In this document: piece after piece, positions 26,267-34,375 of the stretch
How positions within the stretch are numbered: the first letter of the stretch is position 1
Layout of the letters: every line of letters starts with the position of its first letter
From: Chroococcus sp. FPU101
GTDB lineage: Bacteria > Cyanobacteriota > Cyanobacteriia > Cyanobacteriales > Microcystaceae
Direction: 5' to 3'
Assembly (NCBI RefSeq): GCF_017312365.1
Contig: NZ_BLJI01000017.1
Location: forward strand, 27,190 to 91,189
DNA length: 64,000 nucleotides
Notes under the pieces: model-generated
What the model was told of the DNA's origin: nothing
What the model saw: only the letters and a program-made list of their open reading frames with translations
The model's database searches: none
Position numbers and translations under genes: made by a program

Positions 26267-26722
26267 TCAAATATAGTACATTAATCCTTGTTGAAGATAT
26301 GCTGCTTTTCGTTGACATAATTCTTCTAATGTGCATTGTTCTAGCATCGATTGTGCCGCTAGGTTAGCTTCTTGCCAACTCTCCCGAATCAGCTTCATTT
26401 CGACGGTTGGTAAATTTGAGTCATCTTTGGGCTGGCGATCGCCTTCAATAATCGAAACAATTTCTAATAAAGTAATTTGAGCGGCAGGACGAGCTAAGAT
26501 ATAGCCTCCTTTTGAGCCGCGCTGACTTTTCAGTAATCCACCCCGTCGTAAATTGGCTAAAATTTGTTCTAAATAACGTTCTGGAATGGGTTGTTTAGCG
26601 ATAATCTCATTAACCGTAACAGGTTGTTCTACATTAACTTGACTGGCCATTTCTAGCAAGGCTAGGATCGCGTATTCAACCTTCGAGGGAAGTTCTAAAA
26701 GAATGTAATGATTAAGTTCCAA
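26267..26722 (-). CDS. Rrf2-family transcription regulator
   Basis: A 151-residue winged-helix regulator: LPSKVEYAILALLEMA, then IPERYLEQILANLRRGGLLKSQRGSKGGYILARPAAQITLLEIVSIIEG, typical of Rrf2/IscR proteins, close to Slr0846 of Synechocystis. IscR uses three cysteines for a [2Fe-2S] cluster; here only two remain (EQCTLEELC), the first being absent (DSNLPTVEMKL), so cluster chemistry would differ. No ATG precedes the family start; the frame must start at TTG 26722. It stands alone; its targets are unknown. Confidence 0.8.
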   Translation of the reverse strand: MELNHYILLELPSKVEYAILALLEMASQVNVEQPVTVNEIIAKQPIPERYLEQILANLRRGGLLKSQRGSKGGYILARPAAQITLLEIVSIIEGDRQPKDDSNLPTVEMKLIRESWQEANLAAQSMLEQCTLEELCQRKAAYLQQGLMYYI

Positions 26723-26861
26723 TTTTGTATTGATAAATACAACAGTTCTTGAGTATACTTGCTTTTTTGGACAACAAACATAGCTTTTTTGTCTCGTGAA
26801 AAATTAAATTTCTCAGCAAATAAGCATTATCTAGATAAACTTATTGTACTTTAGGCGACGA

Positions 26862-27722
26862 TTATTTTGCAATAAGTGGTTTTACAAAATTACGATAGGA
26901 TTTTTCATTAAGACCATCTCCTTTGTTAGCTGTTGCGGGATCAATCGATGCTCTTAAAGCCGTAATGCGATCATCTGTCGCAGGATGAGAACTCAAAAAC
27001 TCTGGTGCAGAACTGCTGTACTTGATTAGTTTTTCCATAAAGGTTAGCATGGCGATCGGTGCATAACCTGCTCGTTTAAGATTTTGTAATCCTAATTGAT
27101 CGGCTTCTAGTTCCGCACCTCGGCTATTAGGAAGGCTATAAGCGAGTTGTACCCCAAGTTGAACAAAAGTTTGTCGATCTAGTCCTGCTGCGGTCAATAA
27201 TCCTTGAGTAATAGCCGTTTTCCTCATCTTTTCAATTGCATGATGACCGACAATATGACCAATTTCATGAGCGATCACACTCGCTAATTCCGCTTCATTT
27301 GCGACTTTCTCCATGAGTCCAGTATGCACATAGATAAACCCCCCCATTGTGGCAAAAGCATTTACAGTATCATCATTTACGACTTGGAAAGTGTAGGGGA
27401 TTGAGGGGCGATCGCTCTTTTTGGCTAATCTTTGGCCAATACTGGTGACATAACGATTAATCTGATCATTGCGGTAGAGTTCAACTTTGCCTTCTTTTAG
27501 TAATGCTTGATTAATTTGCTGTCCAAGTTGTACTTCTTGATTATCTGAGAGTCTGGAGAGTTGGATCACCTGAACACCTTGAAGCAATAGATCGAGCCAA
27601 GAACGTCCTTGACTAACTTGAGGTGTTGTCAGAATAATAGTAGCTGCCATCAACAGCGCAACCAGAACATATAACCCCTTAGAGTACCAAAAGGCCCACC
27701 ATGAAGCGTATCGCTGTGACAT
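26862..27722 (-). CDS. M48-family membrane metalloprotease
   Basis: 286 residues with an N-terminal membrane helix (about 15-33) and a zinc protease core: HEIGHIVGHH (about residue 150), then ELEADQLGLQNLKRAGY with the third ligand, and the C-terminal SSHPATDDRI segment. This is the BepA/Oma1/LoiP-like group, whose members degrade damaged envelope proteins. Its neighbours are an Rrf2 regulator and a small membrane protein; no operon is evident. Confidence 0.9.
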   Translation of the reverse strand: MSQRYASWWAFWYSKGLYVLVALLMAATIILTTPQVSQGRSWLDLLLQGVQVIQLSRLSDNQEVQLGQQINQALLKEGKVELYRNDQINRYVTSIGQRLAKKSDRPSIPYTFQVVNDDTVNAFATMGGFIYVHTGLMEKVANEAELASVIAHEIGHIVGHHAIEKMRKTAITQGLLTAAGLDRQTFVQLGVQLAYSLPNSRGAELEADQLGLQNLKRAGYAPIAMLTFMEKLIKYSSSAPEFLSSHPATDDRITALRASIDPATANKGDGLNEKSYRNFVKPLIAK

Positions 27723-27774
27723 AAACGTTTCGAGACGAATAAATGTTCTATTCTATTTTAAGAAAAGTTTGTCT

Positions 27775-28062
27775 CTACAGCCCTCTACTGCCTTGATTAA
27801 CGTAAAAATTAAATAAATCGAATAAGCTACCTGCAATGGCAAAAGTACCACCAATAATTAAAATACCTTGAACGGGGTAACCACTACCGAAAATCGACAA
27901 AAAACCGACAATATGGGTAGCACCGATTTGCCCGACACAAGCAATACCAGGAACATAACTGACAGTATATAAAGTAGCCAAAATACTACCGACTGCAATA
28001 ATAGGTATCGTAAAGCTGAGGATTGTTGAAAATAGGAGGGAACGAAGTAGACTGATGACCAT
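27775..28062 (-). CDS. Small membrane protein of unknown function
   Basis: 95 residues with about three hydrophobic segments (LLFSTILSFTIPIIAVGSILATLY, and GILIIGGTFAIAGSLFDLF). ATG 28062 is used because GGAGAT lies 7 bases upstream; earlier codons are weaker. I recall related proteins in other cyanobacteria but no function. Its 3' end lies 53 bases from the protease start on the same strand. Confidence 0.6.
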   Translation of the reverse strand: MVISLLRSLLFSTILSFTIPIIAVGSILATLYTVSYVPGIACVGQIGATHIVGFLSIFGSGYPVQGILIIGGTFAIAGSLFDLFNFYVNQGSRGL

Positions 28063-28379
28063 GATCATCTCCAAGCTAATATTTTTTTAGATGCTTGCTT
28101 GTCTATACGATATCTACCAAAAAGCAGTTTAGCTGAAAATGTCAAAAATCTTAAATAAACATTAAAATTCTTGGTAAACATCCGTAACGTAGTACTCAGG
28201 ATTATCGAAAAATCAGTATTAGCACGACTCTGGGAGATGATGTACAAGTAACGTTAGTTAAAGTTATATATTAATTGACATCAATACTCTGTTTGTGATG
28301 CAAATCCCGAAAACTGATTGCATCCTGCTTGACTGATCAGCGATAGGATAAATCTAAGCTTTTTGTTAACACGGTTTCT

Positions 28380-30617
28380 ATGGCTCATCCTCTATATATT
28401 GCCTTTATTTGGCATCAACATCAACCTCTGTACAAATCACGGGAAGCAGTAACAGACGCTTCAGGACAATATCGCCTACCTTGGGTTAGACTACACGGCA
28501 CAAAAGATTATTTAGATTTAATTCTGATTTTAGAACGTTTTCCTAAGCTACATCAAACAATTAATCTTGTTCCTTCACTGATTTTACAACTCGAAGACTA
28601 CGCCAAAGGAGAAGGGATCGATCCTTATATGGCACTCACTCTCACTTCAGTAGAACAATTTAACCTCGCACAGAAACACTATATTATTGAACATTTTTTT
28701 GATGCGAATTATTCTACCCTGATCGCACCCCATCCTCGCTATCGACAACTTTATGAGCAAAAAAAAGATCATGGCATCGCTTGGTGTCTAGAAAATTGGA
28801 CACAACAAGATTATAGTGATTTACTCGCTTGGCATAACTTAGCGTGGATCGATCCGATCTTTTGGGATGATCCAGAAATCGCCGTTTGGTTAGAAAAAGG
28901 AAAAAACTTTACACTAAGCGATCGTCAGCGCATTATCTCAAAACAACGTCAAATTATTCGCCGTATTTTGCCTTATCATGACAAAATGCAGCAAAGTGGT
29001 CAAATAGAAGTAATAACTAGCCCTTATACTCATCCGATTTTACCCCTCCTAGCCGATACAAATGCGGGACGGGTTGCGATTCCCAAAATGACTTTACCTC
29101 AGTTAAGATTTCAATGGGCGGCTGATATCCCCAGACACTTAGAAAAAGCATGGAATATTTATGCCACTCACTTTAACTGTATCCCACGCGGGTTATGGCC
29201 TTCGGAACAATCAGTCAGTCCCGCAATTTTGCCTTATATTGCTAAACAAGGCTTTAACTGGATCTGTTCAGATGAGGGTGTTTTAGGTAGTAGTTTAAAT
29301 CATTTTTTCCATCGAGATGAAACAGGGAATATTTATGAACCTGAATTGCTGTATCGTCCTTATCGACTCGATACCCCAAACGGAGATTTAGCGATCGTCT
29401 TTCGGGATCATCGTTTATCGGATCTTATTGGGTTTACTTATGGAGCGATGGATAGTCATCAAGCAGCGATGGATCTGATCGGACATTTAGAAGCAATTTC
29501 CCGTTCTCTATTACATCGAACTGGGGATGGCACAGGATTAAATGAACCTTGGTTAGTAACGATCGCTTTAGATGGCGAAAACTGTTGGGAACATTATCCC
29601 AAAGATGGTCTATTTTTCCTAGAAGAACTGTATCGTCGTTTGAGTCAGCACCCCGATCTTAAATTAGTTACTGTTTCTGAATTTATTGAGCAATTTCCTC
29701 CAAAGATCATTTTACCTAAATTACATAGCGGCTCTTGGATCGATGCCTGTTTTAGTACATGGATTGGTGATCCTGTCAAGAATAAAGCTTGGGATTATTT
29801 GACGATTGCCAGAGAAGTTTTAGCGACACATCCTGAAGCTACACCCGAAAATAACCCCGAAGTTTGGGATGCTTTGTATGCAGCCGAGGGATCAGACTGG
29901 TTTTGGTGGTTTGGCGAGGGACATACCTCTAATCAAGATGCCATGTTTGATCAACTGTTTCGGGAACATCTCGCCGCGATCTATCGGGCTTTAAATGAAC
30001 CAATACCCCCCTATTTACGCCAACCCTTAGAAGATCATTACGCGAAACAAGCTCATCGTCCATCTAATTATATTCATCCGATCATTGATGGTTTTGGTGA
30101 CGAACAAGACTGGGATTACGCAGGACGGTATGATATTGGGGGTGCTAGAGGAACCATGCACCGAGGAAGTTTAGTACAACGGTTGTATTATGGTTGGGAT
30201 CACCTTAATTTCTATCTGCGTTTAGATTTCAAACAAGGCGTACAACCAGGCGTAGATTTACCCAGAGAGTTACATTTATTGTGGTACTATCCCGGTCATT
30301 ATCGCAAAAATAGCCCCGCCCCACTTGCCGATTTACCTAAAAAAGCCCCACTAAATTATTATTTTCATCATCATTTAGGGATTAATTTAATTACTGAGTC
30401 GGTTTGGTTAGAAGAAGCGCAAGGCTATCAGGTGTGGCATTCTCGCGCTAGTCGGGCAATTGTTGCCTTAAATCAATGTCTTGAAATCGCAGTACCTTGG
30501 GCAGATTTACAGATAGAACCCGATTCACATTTACATATGGTAGCTGTATTAGCCGATTATAGCCAGTTTCGTGAAATTTTGCTCGAAGATCAGTTAATTA
30601 CTTTGCAAATGCCGTAA
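28380..30617 (+). CDS. Glycoside hydrolase family 57 protein
   Basis: A 745-residue GH57 enzyme acting on alpha-glucans (amylase, amylopullulanase or branching type). The N-terminal signature YIAFIWHQHQPLY, the later LWPSEQSVSPAI and IALDGENCWEHYPKDG around the catalytic region are of this family, and a C-terminal beta-rich part (about 590-745) follows. Without biochemical data the product specificity cannot be fixed. It has no signal peptide, so it works in the cytosol, probably on glycogen. It starts the carbohydrate part of the window together with glgP and a debranching enzyme. Confidence 0.88.
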   Translation: MAHPLYIAFIWHQHQPLYKSREAVTDASGQYRLPWVRLHGTKDYLDLILILERFPKLHQTINLVPSLILQLEDYAKGEGIDPYMALTLTSVEQFNLAQKHYIIEHFFDANYSTLIAPHPRYRQLYEQKKDHGIAWCLENWTQQDYSDLLAWHNLAWIDPIFWDDPEIAVWLEKGKNFTLSDRQRIISKQRQIIRRILPYHDKMQQSGQIEVITSPYTHPILPLLADTNAGRVAIPKMTLPQLRFQWAADIPRHLEKAWNIYATHFNCIPRGLWPSEQSVSPAILPYIAKQGFNWICSDEGVLGSSLNHFFHRDETGNIYEPELLYRPYRLDTPNGDLAIVFRDHRLSDLIGFTYGAMDSHQAAMDLIGHLEAISRSLLHRTGDGTGLNEPWLVTIALDGENCWEHYPKDGLFFLEELYRRLSQHPDLKLVTVSEFIEQFPPKIILPKLHSGSWIDACFSTWIGDPVKNKAWDYLTIAREVLATHPEATPENNPEVWDALYAAEGSDWFWWFGEGHTSNQDAMFDQLFREHLAAIYRALNEPIPPYLRQPLEDHYAKQAHRPSNYIHPIIDGFGDEQDWDYAGRYDIGGARGTMHRGSLVQRLYYGWDHLNFYLRLDFKQGVQPGVDLPRELHLLWYYPGHYRKNSPAPLADLPKKAPLNYYFHHHLGINLITESVWLEEAQGYQVWHSRASRAIVALNQCLEIAVPWADLQIEPDSHLHMVAVLADYSQFREILLEDQLITLQMP

Positions 30618-30685
30618 AAATTGCGATCGTTCTTTTGTTCTGAGTGATTTAGACTAGGATTAATGAGAATTGGAACAAACGAACA

Positions 30686-30937
30686 ATGACTCAATTAGTT
30701 AACATAGACCAAATCATCGCCGAAAAAGTTAGAACCTTAGCGATTGAACAACAGCAACAGGTCATGGATTTTGTGGATTTTTTGCATAGTAAAATACAAA
30801 AGGTAGAATTTAAAAATGCTGATGGGAGTCCAATGTCTGCTCTAGAAGCAGCAGGAGACATAGTAGGTTGTGTAGAGGGTGGGCCAAGTGATTTAGCGAC
30901 TAATAAAGTATATCTTAAAGGAACAGTTGAAAAATGA
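30686..30937 (+). CDS. DUF2281-type antitoxin
   Basis: 83 residues with the helical start NIDQIIAEKVRTLAIEQQQQVMDFVDFLHSK, typical of DUF2281 proteins that pair with PIN toxins, and a C-terminal toxin-binding tail (MSALEAAGDIVGCVEGGPSDL). It overlaps the PIN gene by four bases. The antitoxin is intact while the toxin frame is broken. Confidence 0.8.
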   Translation: MTQLVNIDQIIAEKVRTLAIEQQQQVMDFVDFLHSKIQKVEFKNADGSPMSALEAAGDIVGCVEGGPSDLATNKVYLKGTVEK

Positions 30938-31354
30938 GGCAAAATGTCTTATTGGATACAGGCCCTTTAGTCGCATTAATCAATCGTCGAGAACAGTTTC
31001 ACCCTTGGGTAAGAGAAGAATGGGCGAAAATACAGCCTCCTTTATTAACCTGTGAGTCTGTTATTACAGAAGCATATTTTCTTTTAAAAAATGTTTATGG
31101 AGGTGAGACTGCTATTATCACATTACTCCGTAGCAGAGTTATTCAAATTCCTTTTAGATTGGAGGAAAACCTAGAAGCAGTAGATGAGTTGATGATACGC
31201 TATCAATCTGTACCGATGTATGAATGCTGATGCTTGTCTGGTAAGAATGGCGGAACTGTATTCAGGTGAATTATTAACTTTGGATAGTGATTTTACGATT
31301 TATCGAAAGAACCGAAATCAAGAAATTGCTATCATTTCTCCATTTTTCAGTTAG
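30934..31354 (+). pseudogene. PIN-domain toxin (VapC-like), frameshifted
   Basis: A PIN ribonuclease toxin split in two frames. The first frame holds the first acidic residue (LLDTGPLVALI) and the second (VITEAYFL), and stops at 31228-31230 after SVPMYEC. The expected continuation, DACLVRMAELYSGELL and TLDSDFTIYRK with the remaining aspartates, is in the next frame and ends at 31352-31354. One extra base near 31220 explains it. Without the last acidic residues the first-frame product should be inactive. A sequencing error is possible. Confidence 0.8.
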
Positions 31355-31468
31355 TACAATAATAGCTTTGTTATTTATTAACTCTTGATTTAACAACAAA
31401 TAATGCAGATATGCGATAACATAGACAATTCTCATCAAATTATCTAAGCAATAAAGATTTAAAATTTA

Positions 31469-31540
31469 TGGGCGATACAGGATTTGAACCTGTAACATCC
31501 TGCTTGTAAGGCAGGCGCTCTACCGTTGAGCTAATCGCCC
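31469..31540 (-). tRNA. tRNA-Val (UAC)
   Basis: A full cloverleaf on the minus strand: acceptor GGGCGAT/ATCGCCC with discriminator A, D arm GCTC-AACGGTA-GAGC, anticodon arm CCTGC-CTTACAA-GCAGG with anticodon TAC, and T arm ACAGG-TTCAAAT-CCTGT. No CCA is encoded. It is flanked by the broken VapBC pair, a common place for integration events. Confidence 0.97.
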
Positions 31541-31598
31541 TTTTTCACACGCTTACCTAGTTTAACATATACTTTTATAAAATGACAAGTATTTATTC

Positions 31599-32132
31599 AT
31601 GCCTTCAGGTCGCATACACGATCGCATTACGCTTTGGTCACTACCTTGGATTGTTGGTTTATCTTGGCTATTGAGTCGCAGTAGCACAGTCGCTTTATTA
31701 ATGTCGAGTGCTTTTGTGTTTAGTGGACTCATGTTTGGGCCAGATTTAGATATCTATTCGGTTCAGTATCAAAGATGGGGTGTGCTGCGCTGGATCTGGC
31801 AACCCTATCAGTCGATGATTCCTCATCGTTCTTGTTTATCTCATGGCTGTATTATAGGTACTTTGATCAGAATTTTATATCTGAGTTTAATTCTAATTTT
31901 AGGAGGAATTCCCCTAATTATTTTAGTGAAATTAGTGTCGGGATCTGACTGGAATTGGCAACAAATTGCTCTCGATATCTGGCAATTGCTGACACAAGAT
32001 TATCTGCAAGAAATACTAGCGATCGTCATAGGATTAGAACTTGGTTCAATGAGCCATAGTTTAAGTGATTGGCTAGGTTCAGCTTATAAACGTCAAAAAC
32101 GTCAACCTAAAAAAAGAAGGAAACGACGCTAG
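31599..32132 (+). CDS. DUF2227-type membrane protein
   Basis: 177 residues with about four membrane helices and histidine/aspartate-rich loops: SGRIHDRITLW at the start, GLMFGPDLDIYSVQYQRWG, PHRSCLSHGCIIG, and LGSMSHSLSDW. These match the DUF2227 family, annotated as putative metal-binding membrane proteins with no proven role. The tail is strongly basic (KRQKRQPKKRRKRR). It stands 58 bases from the tRNA gene and converges on the next gene. Confidence 0.8.
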   Translation: MPSGRIHDRITLWSLPWIVGLSWLLSRSSTVALLMSSAFVFSGLMFGPDLDIYSVQYQRWGVLRWIWQPYQSMIPHRSCLSHGCIIGTLIRILYLSLILILGGIPLIILVKLVSGSDWNWQQIALDIWQLLTQDYLQEILAIVIGLELGSMSHSLSDWLGSAYKRQKRQPKKRRKRR

Positions 32133-32142
32133 ACTTTATTGA

Positions 32143-32475
32143 TTATTTTCCCAATTGTCTTGATTTAATTGCATCAACAATTGCAGCCACATCATGAAAA
32201 GTACATAAAGAATTTTCCATCAACATTTTTTTGTCACTATTAGAAAACTGAATACCAAATCGAATTTCAATCACATAAAGAAGCTCTCTTTTTTGATAAT
32301 CTAAACAATTATCGCTAAATTGTTCTTCTACTAAACTCCAAAAAAATAAATTTTCTTCAACTAGATTTAACGCTTCTTGCTCCGATAAATTGATATAGTG
32401 AGAAGTGTTACAGCAATAATCGACTAGATTAGCAATAGTCATTAAGTAAGATTGTTGTACATCGATTGTTTTCAT
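32143..32475 (-). CDS. Small protein resembling an acyl-carrier protein without the carrier serine
   Basis: 110 residues from ATG 32475 (an upstream TTG at 32499 is possible). The C-terminal half reads ELLYVIEIRFGIQFSNSD and then a final helix (DVAAIVDAIKSR), the order of helices II-III-IV of carrier proteins such as AcpP (EL-x-MALEEEF-x-I). In an ungapped alignment the phosphopantetheine serine would fall on aspartate (CLDYQKREL), so it would not carry an acyl group; DUF1493-like carrier folds are an alternative. It follows the MbtH-like gene on the same strand (next coding start 44 bases after that stop). The resemblance is by eye and moderate. Confidence 0.4.
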   Translation of the reverse strand: MKTIDVQQSYLMTIANLVDYCCNTSHYINLSEQEALNLVEENLFFWSLVEEQFSDNCLDYQKRELLYVIEIRFGIQFSNSDKKMLMENSLCTFHDVAAIVDAIKSRQLGK

Positions 32476-32519
32476 GTATTTTTTACATAAGCTGTCCAAA
32501 AAGCTAACGTTAGTTTTAT

Positions 32520-32726
32520 TTAAGCTGATTTACGTCTCGAACGAGCTTTTACTGCATAATCAATACATTCTTGCTTAGTTCCAGTCTTTTTGATATCTTT
32601 CCAGCCTGTAGGGTTAGTTCGATGGGCAGGCCAAATCGAAAAATCTAACATATCAGTTTCTTCATCTACTTTAATAATGACTTTATAAATCGTAGTGTCC
32701 GTGTCATTTTTAGAAGTATATATCAT
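32520..32726 (-). CDS. MbtH-like protein
   Basis: 68 residues with the MbtH core: DFSIWPAHRTNPTGWKDIKK and then GTKQECIDY, matching the S-x-WP-x5-P-x-GW and following L/I helix of MbtH proteins, which activate adenylation domains of peptide synthetases. The usual C-terminal W-T-D-x-R-P is replaced by KARSRRKSA, so it is a diverged member. No synthetase gene lies in the window. It is followed by the carrier-like gene, a suggestive pairing. Confidence 0.7.
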   Translation of the reverse strand: MIYTSKNDTDTTIYKVIIKVDEETDMLDFSIWPAHRTNPTGWKDIKKTGTKQECIDYAVKARSRRKSA

Positions 32727-32974
32727 TCAATTCTGTCCTCAAGATTCAAAACATTTAGGATGGGATACAAATTGATATTTAACAAATTTTAACCTTAGAT
32801 ATATATTTTATGTGTTTTTATAAAAAAGCAATAGCAGATAAGACAGTTAAGTAAAAAGTTAATGATGAGTCGAATTTAGTTGATTGAGTTTTTCGATAAA
32901 GTTTAGTACAAAAGAAGAAGTATAAAAAGTTGCTCAAGCTTTAACGTTAAGAAAAATATAAAAATTGTTAAAAG

Positions 32975-34375
32975 ATGACCAAAAGCATCACATCATTCAA
33001 AAATAGCCGTAAGCGTGGCGTTGTGCTAACGACAGTGGGACTAAAACGTTTACAGACAGCGATTCAAGCTATGGAATTAGCAGAAAATAAAGGGGAACGC
33101 TGGACATTGGAACAACTCGGCGATCGCATTAACGTTTCAACACGTACACTAAGCCGCTTATGGTCGCTGCATACAAAAGTCGATCAAAAAACCTTAAAAC
33201 TTTGTTTTAGTGCCTTTAACCTCGAATTATCCGATGAAGACTACACAATTTTTAGAGAATCACATCTATCAAAAGAAGTAGAACAAAATTCATTAAGTCA
33301 TGAGTCTACAAAATCGACTTATCTTGATGCTTATCCAGATGGGCCAGTTCCGTTAGATTCACCATTGTATATCGAACGACCGCCCATTGAAGAATTAGCA
33401 TATCAGGAAATTGTTTACCCAGGATGTCTGATTCGGATTCGCGCCCCTAAAGAAATGGGCAAAAGTTCCCTAGTATTACGTTTACTGACTTTTGCTCGAA
33501 ATCAACAATATCAAACAATCGTCTTTAATTTTAATCAGATTGATTTATTTTATTTAAGTGACTTAAACAAACTTTTGCGTTGTTTAGGAAAACAAATTGC
33601 CAATCAATTAGATCTCAAATTGAATCTAGATGACTATTGGGATGAAGAAATCGGCTCTAAGTTAAGTTGTAGCTTGATGGTGCATCAAATTCTTAAAAAC
33701 CGTGAAAACCCAATTGTTTTAGTATTAAATGAAGTAGAGCGAATCTTTGAACAGTCTGATCTAGCTCAAGACTTCTTTTCATTGCTACGTTCATGGTATG
33801 AAGATGCACGACAAGATACCGACTGGCAAAAACTGAGATTAGTCGTCGTTTATTCAACAGAAGAATATATTAATCTAGATATTAACCGATCGCCCTTTAA
33901 TGTCGGATTACCTTTACATCTTGGGGAATTGACATCACAACAAGTCACCGAATTAGCCCTACGGCATGGTTTAAATTGGAAAACCAACCAAACCGAACAA
34001 TTAATGACTTTAGTTGGTGGACATCCAGCCCTGATTCGGATTGCTTTGTACTATATTAATACCCAAGGAATAACCCTTAAAGATTTGATTAAAGAGGCAT
34101 TAACTGACGGTGGTATTTATCGCTACCATTTGTGGCGACACTGGCTAACCCTGCAAAAACACGCCAGCCTAGTCAATACATTAACCGATATTTTAACCAC
34201 AAATCAAAGTTTTTATTTCAATTCCATACAAGCGTATAAACTCGAAAGTATAGGCTTGATTTGCTATGATGGCGATCAAATTCGCTTACGTTGTGAACTT
34301 TACCATTCTTATTTCATGAAACAACTATTGCTATTAAATTTAGGGCTAGATGAAAAATCAAAATCATTAACATGA
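32975..34375 (+). CDS. HTH / P-loop AAA-like ATPase (partner of WD40 gene)
   Basis: 466 residues. The N-terminus is a helix-turn-helix-like module (ERWTLEQLGDRINVSTRTLS, about 40-60) as found before cyanobacterial STAND ATPases. An AAA_35-like domain follows with Walker A KEMGKSSLVLR (about 165-175) and a region (SPFNVGLPLHLGELT) shared almost word for word with the protein at 7384-9318. Unlike that paralog it has no C-terminal output domain; its stop overlaps the start of the WD40 gene by four bases (ATGA), so the two are co-translated and probably act as a pair. Confidence 0.8.
   Translation: MTKSITSFKNSRKRGVVLTTVGLKRLQTAIQAMELAENKGERWTLEQLGDRINVSTRTLSRLWSLHTKVDQKTLKLCFSAFNLELSDEDYTIFRESHLSKEVEQNSLSHESTKSTYLDAYPDGPVPLDSPLYIERPPIEELAYQEIVYPGCLIRIRAPKEMGKSSLVLRLLTFARNQQYQTIVFNFNQIDLFYLSDLNKLLRCLGKQIANQLDLKLNLDDYWDEEIGSKLSCSLMVHQILKNRENPIVLVLNEVERIFEQSDLAQDFFSLLRSWYEDARQDTDWQKLRLVVVYSTEEYINLDINRSPFNVGLPLHLGELTSQQVTELALRHGLNWKTNQTEQLMTLVGGHPALIRIALYYINTQGITLKDLIKEALTDGGIYRYHLWRHWLTLQKHASLVNTLTDILTTNQSFYFNSIQAYKLESIGLICYDGDQIRLRCELYHSYFMKQLLLLNLGLDEKSKSLT

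Noticed and set aside
28065..28247. Open frame of 60 codons upstream of the small membrane gene
   Set aside because: It overlaps the start of a better gene, has no ribosome site or recognisable motifs, and its codon use is not gene-like.
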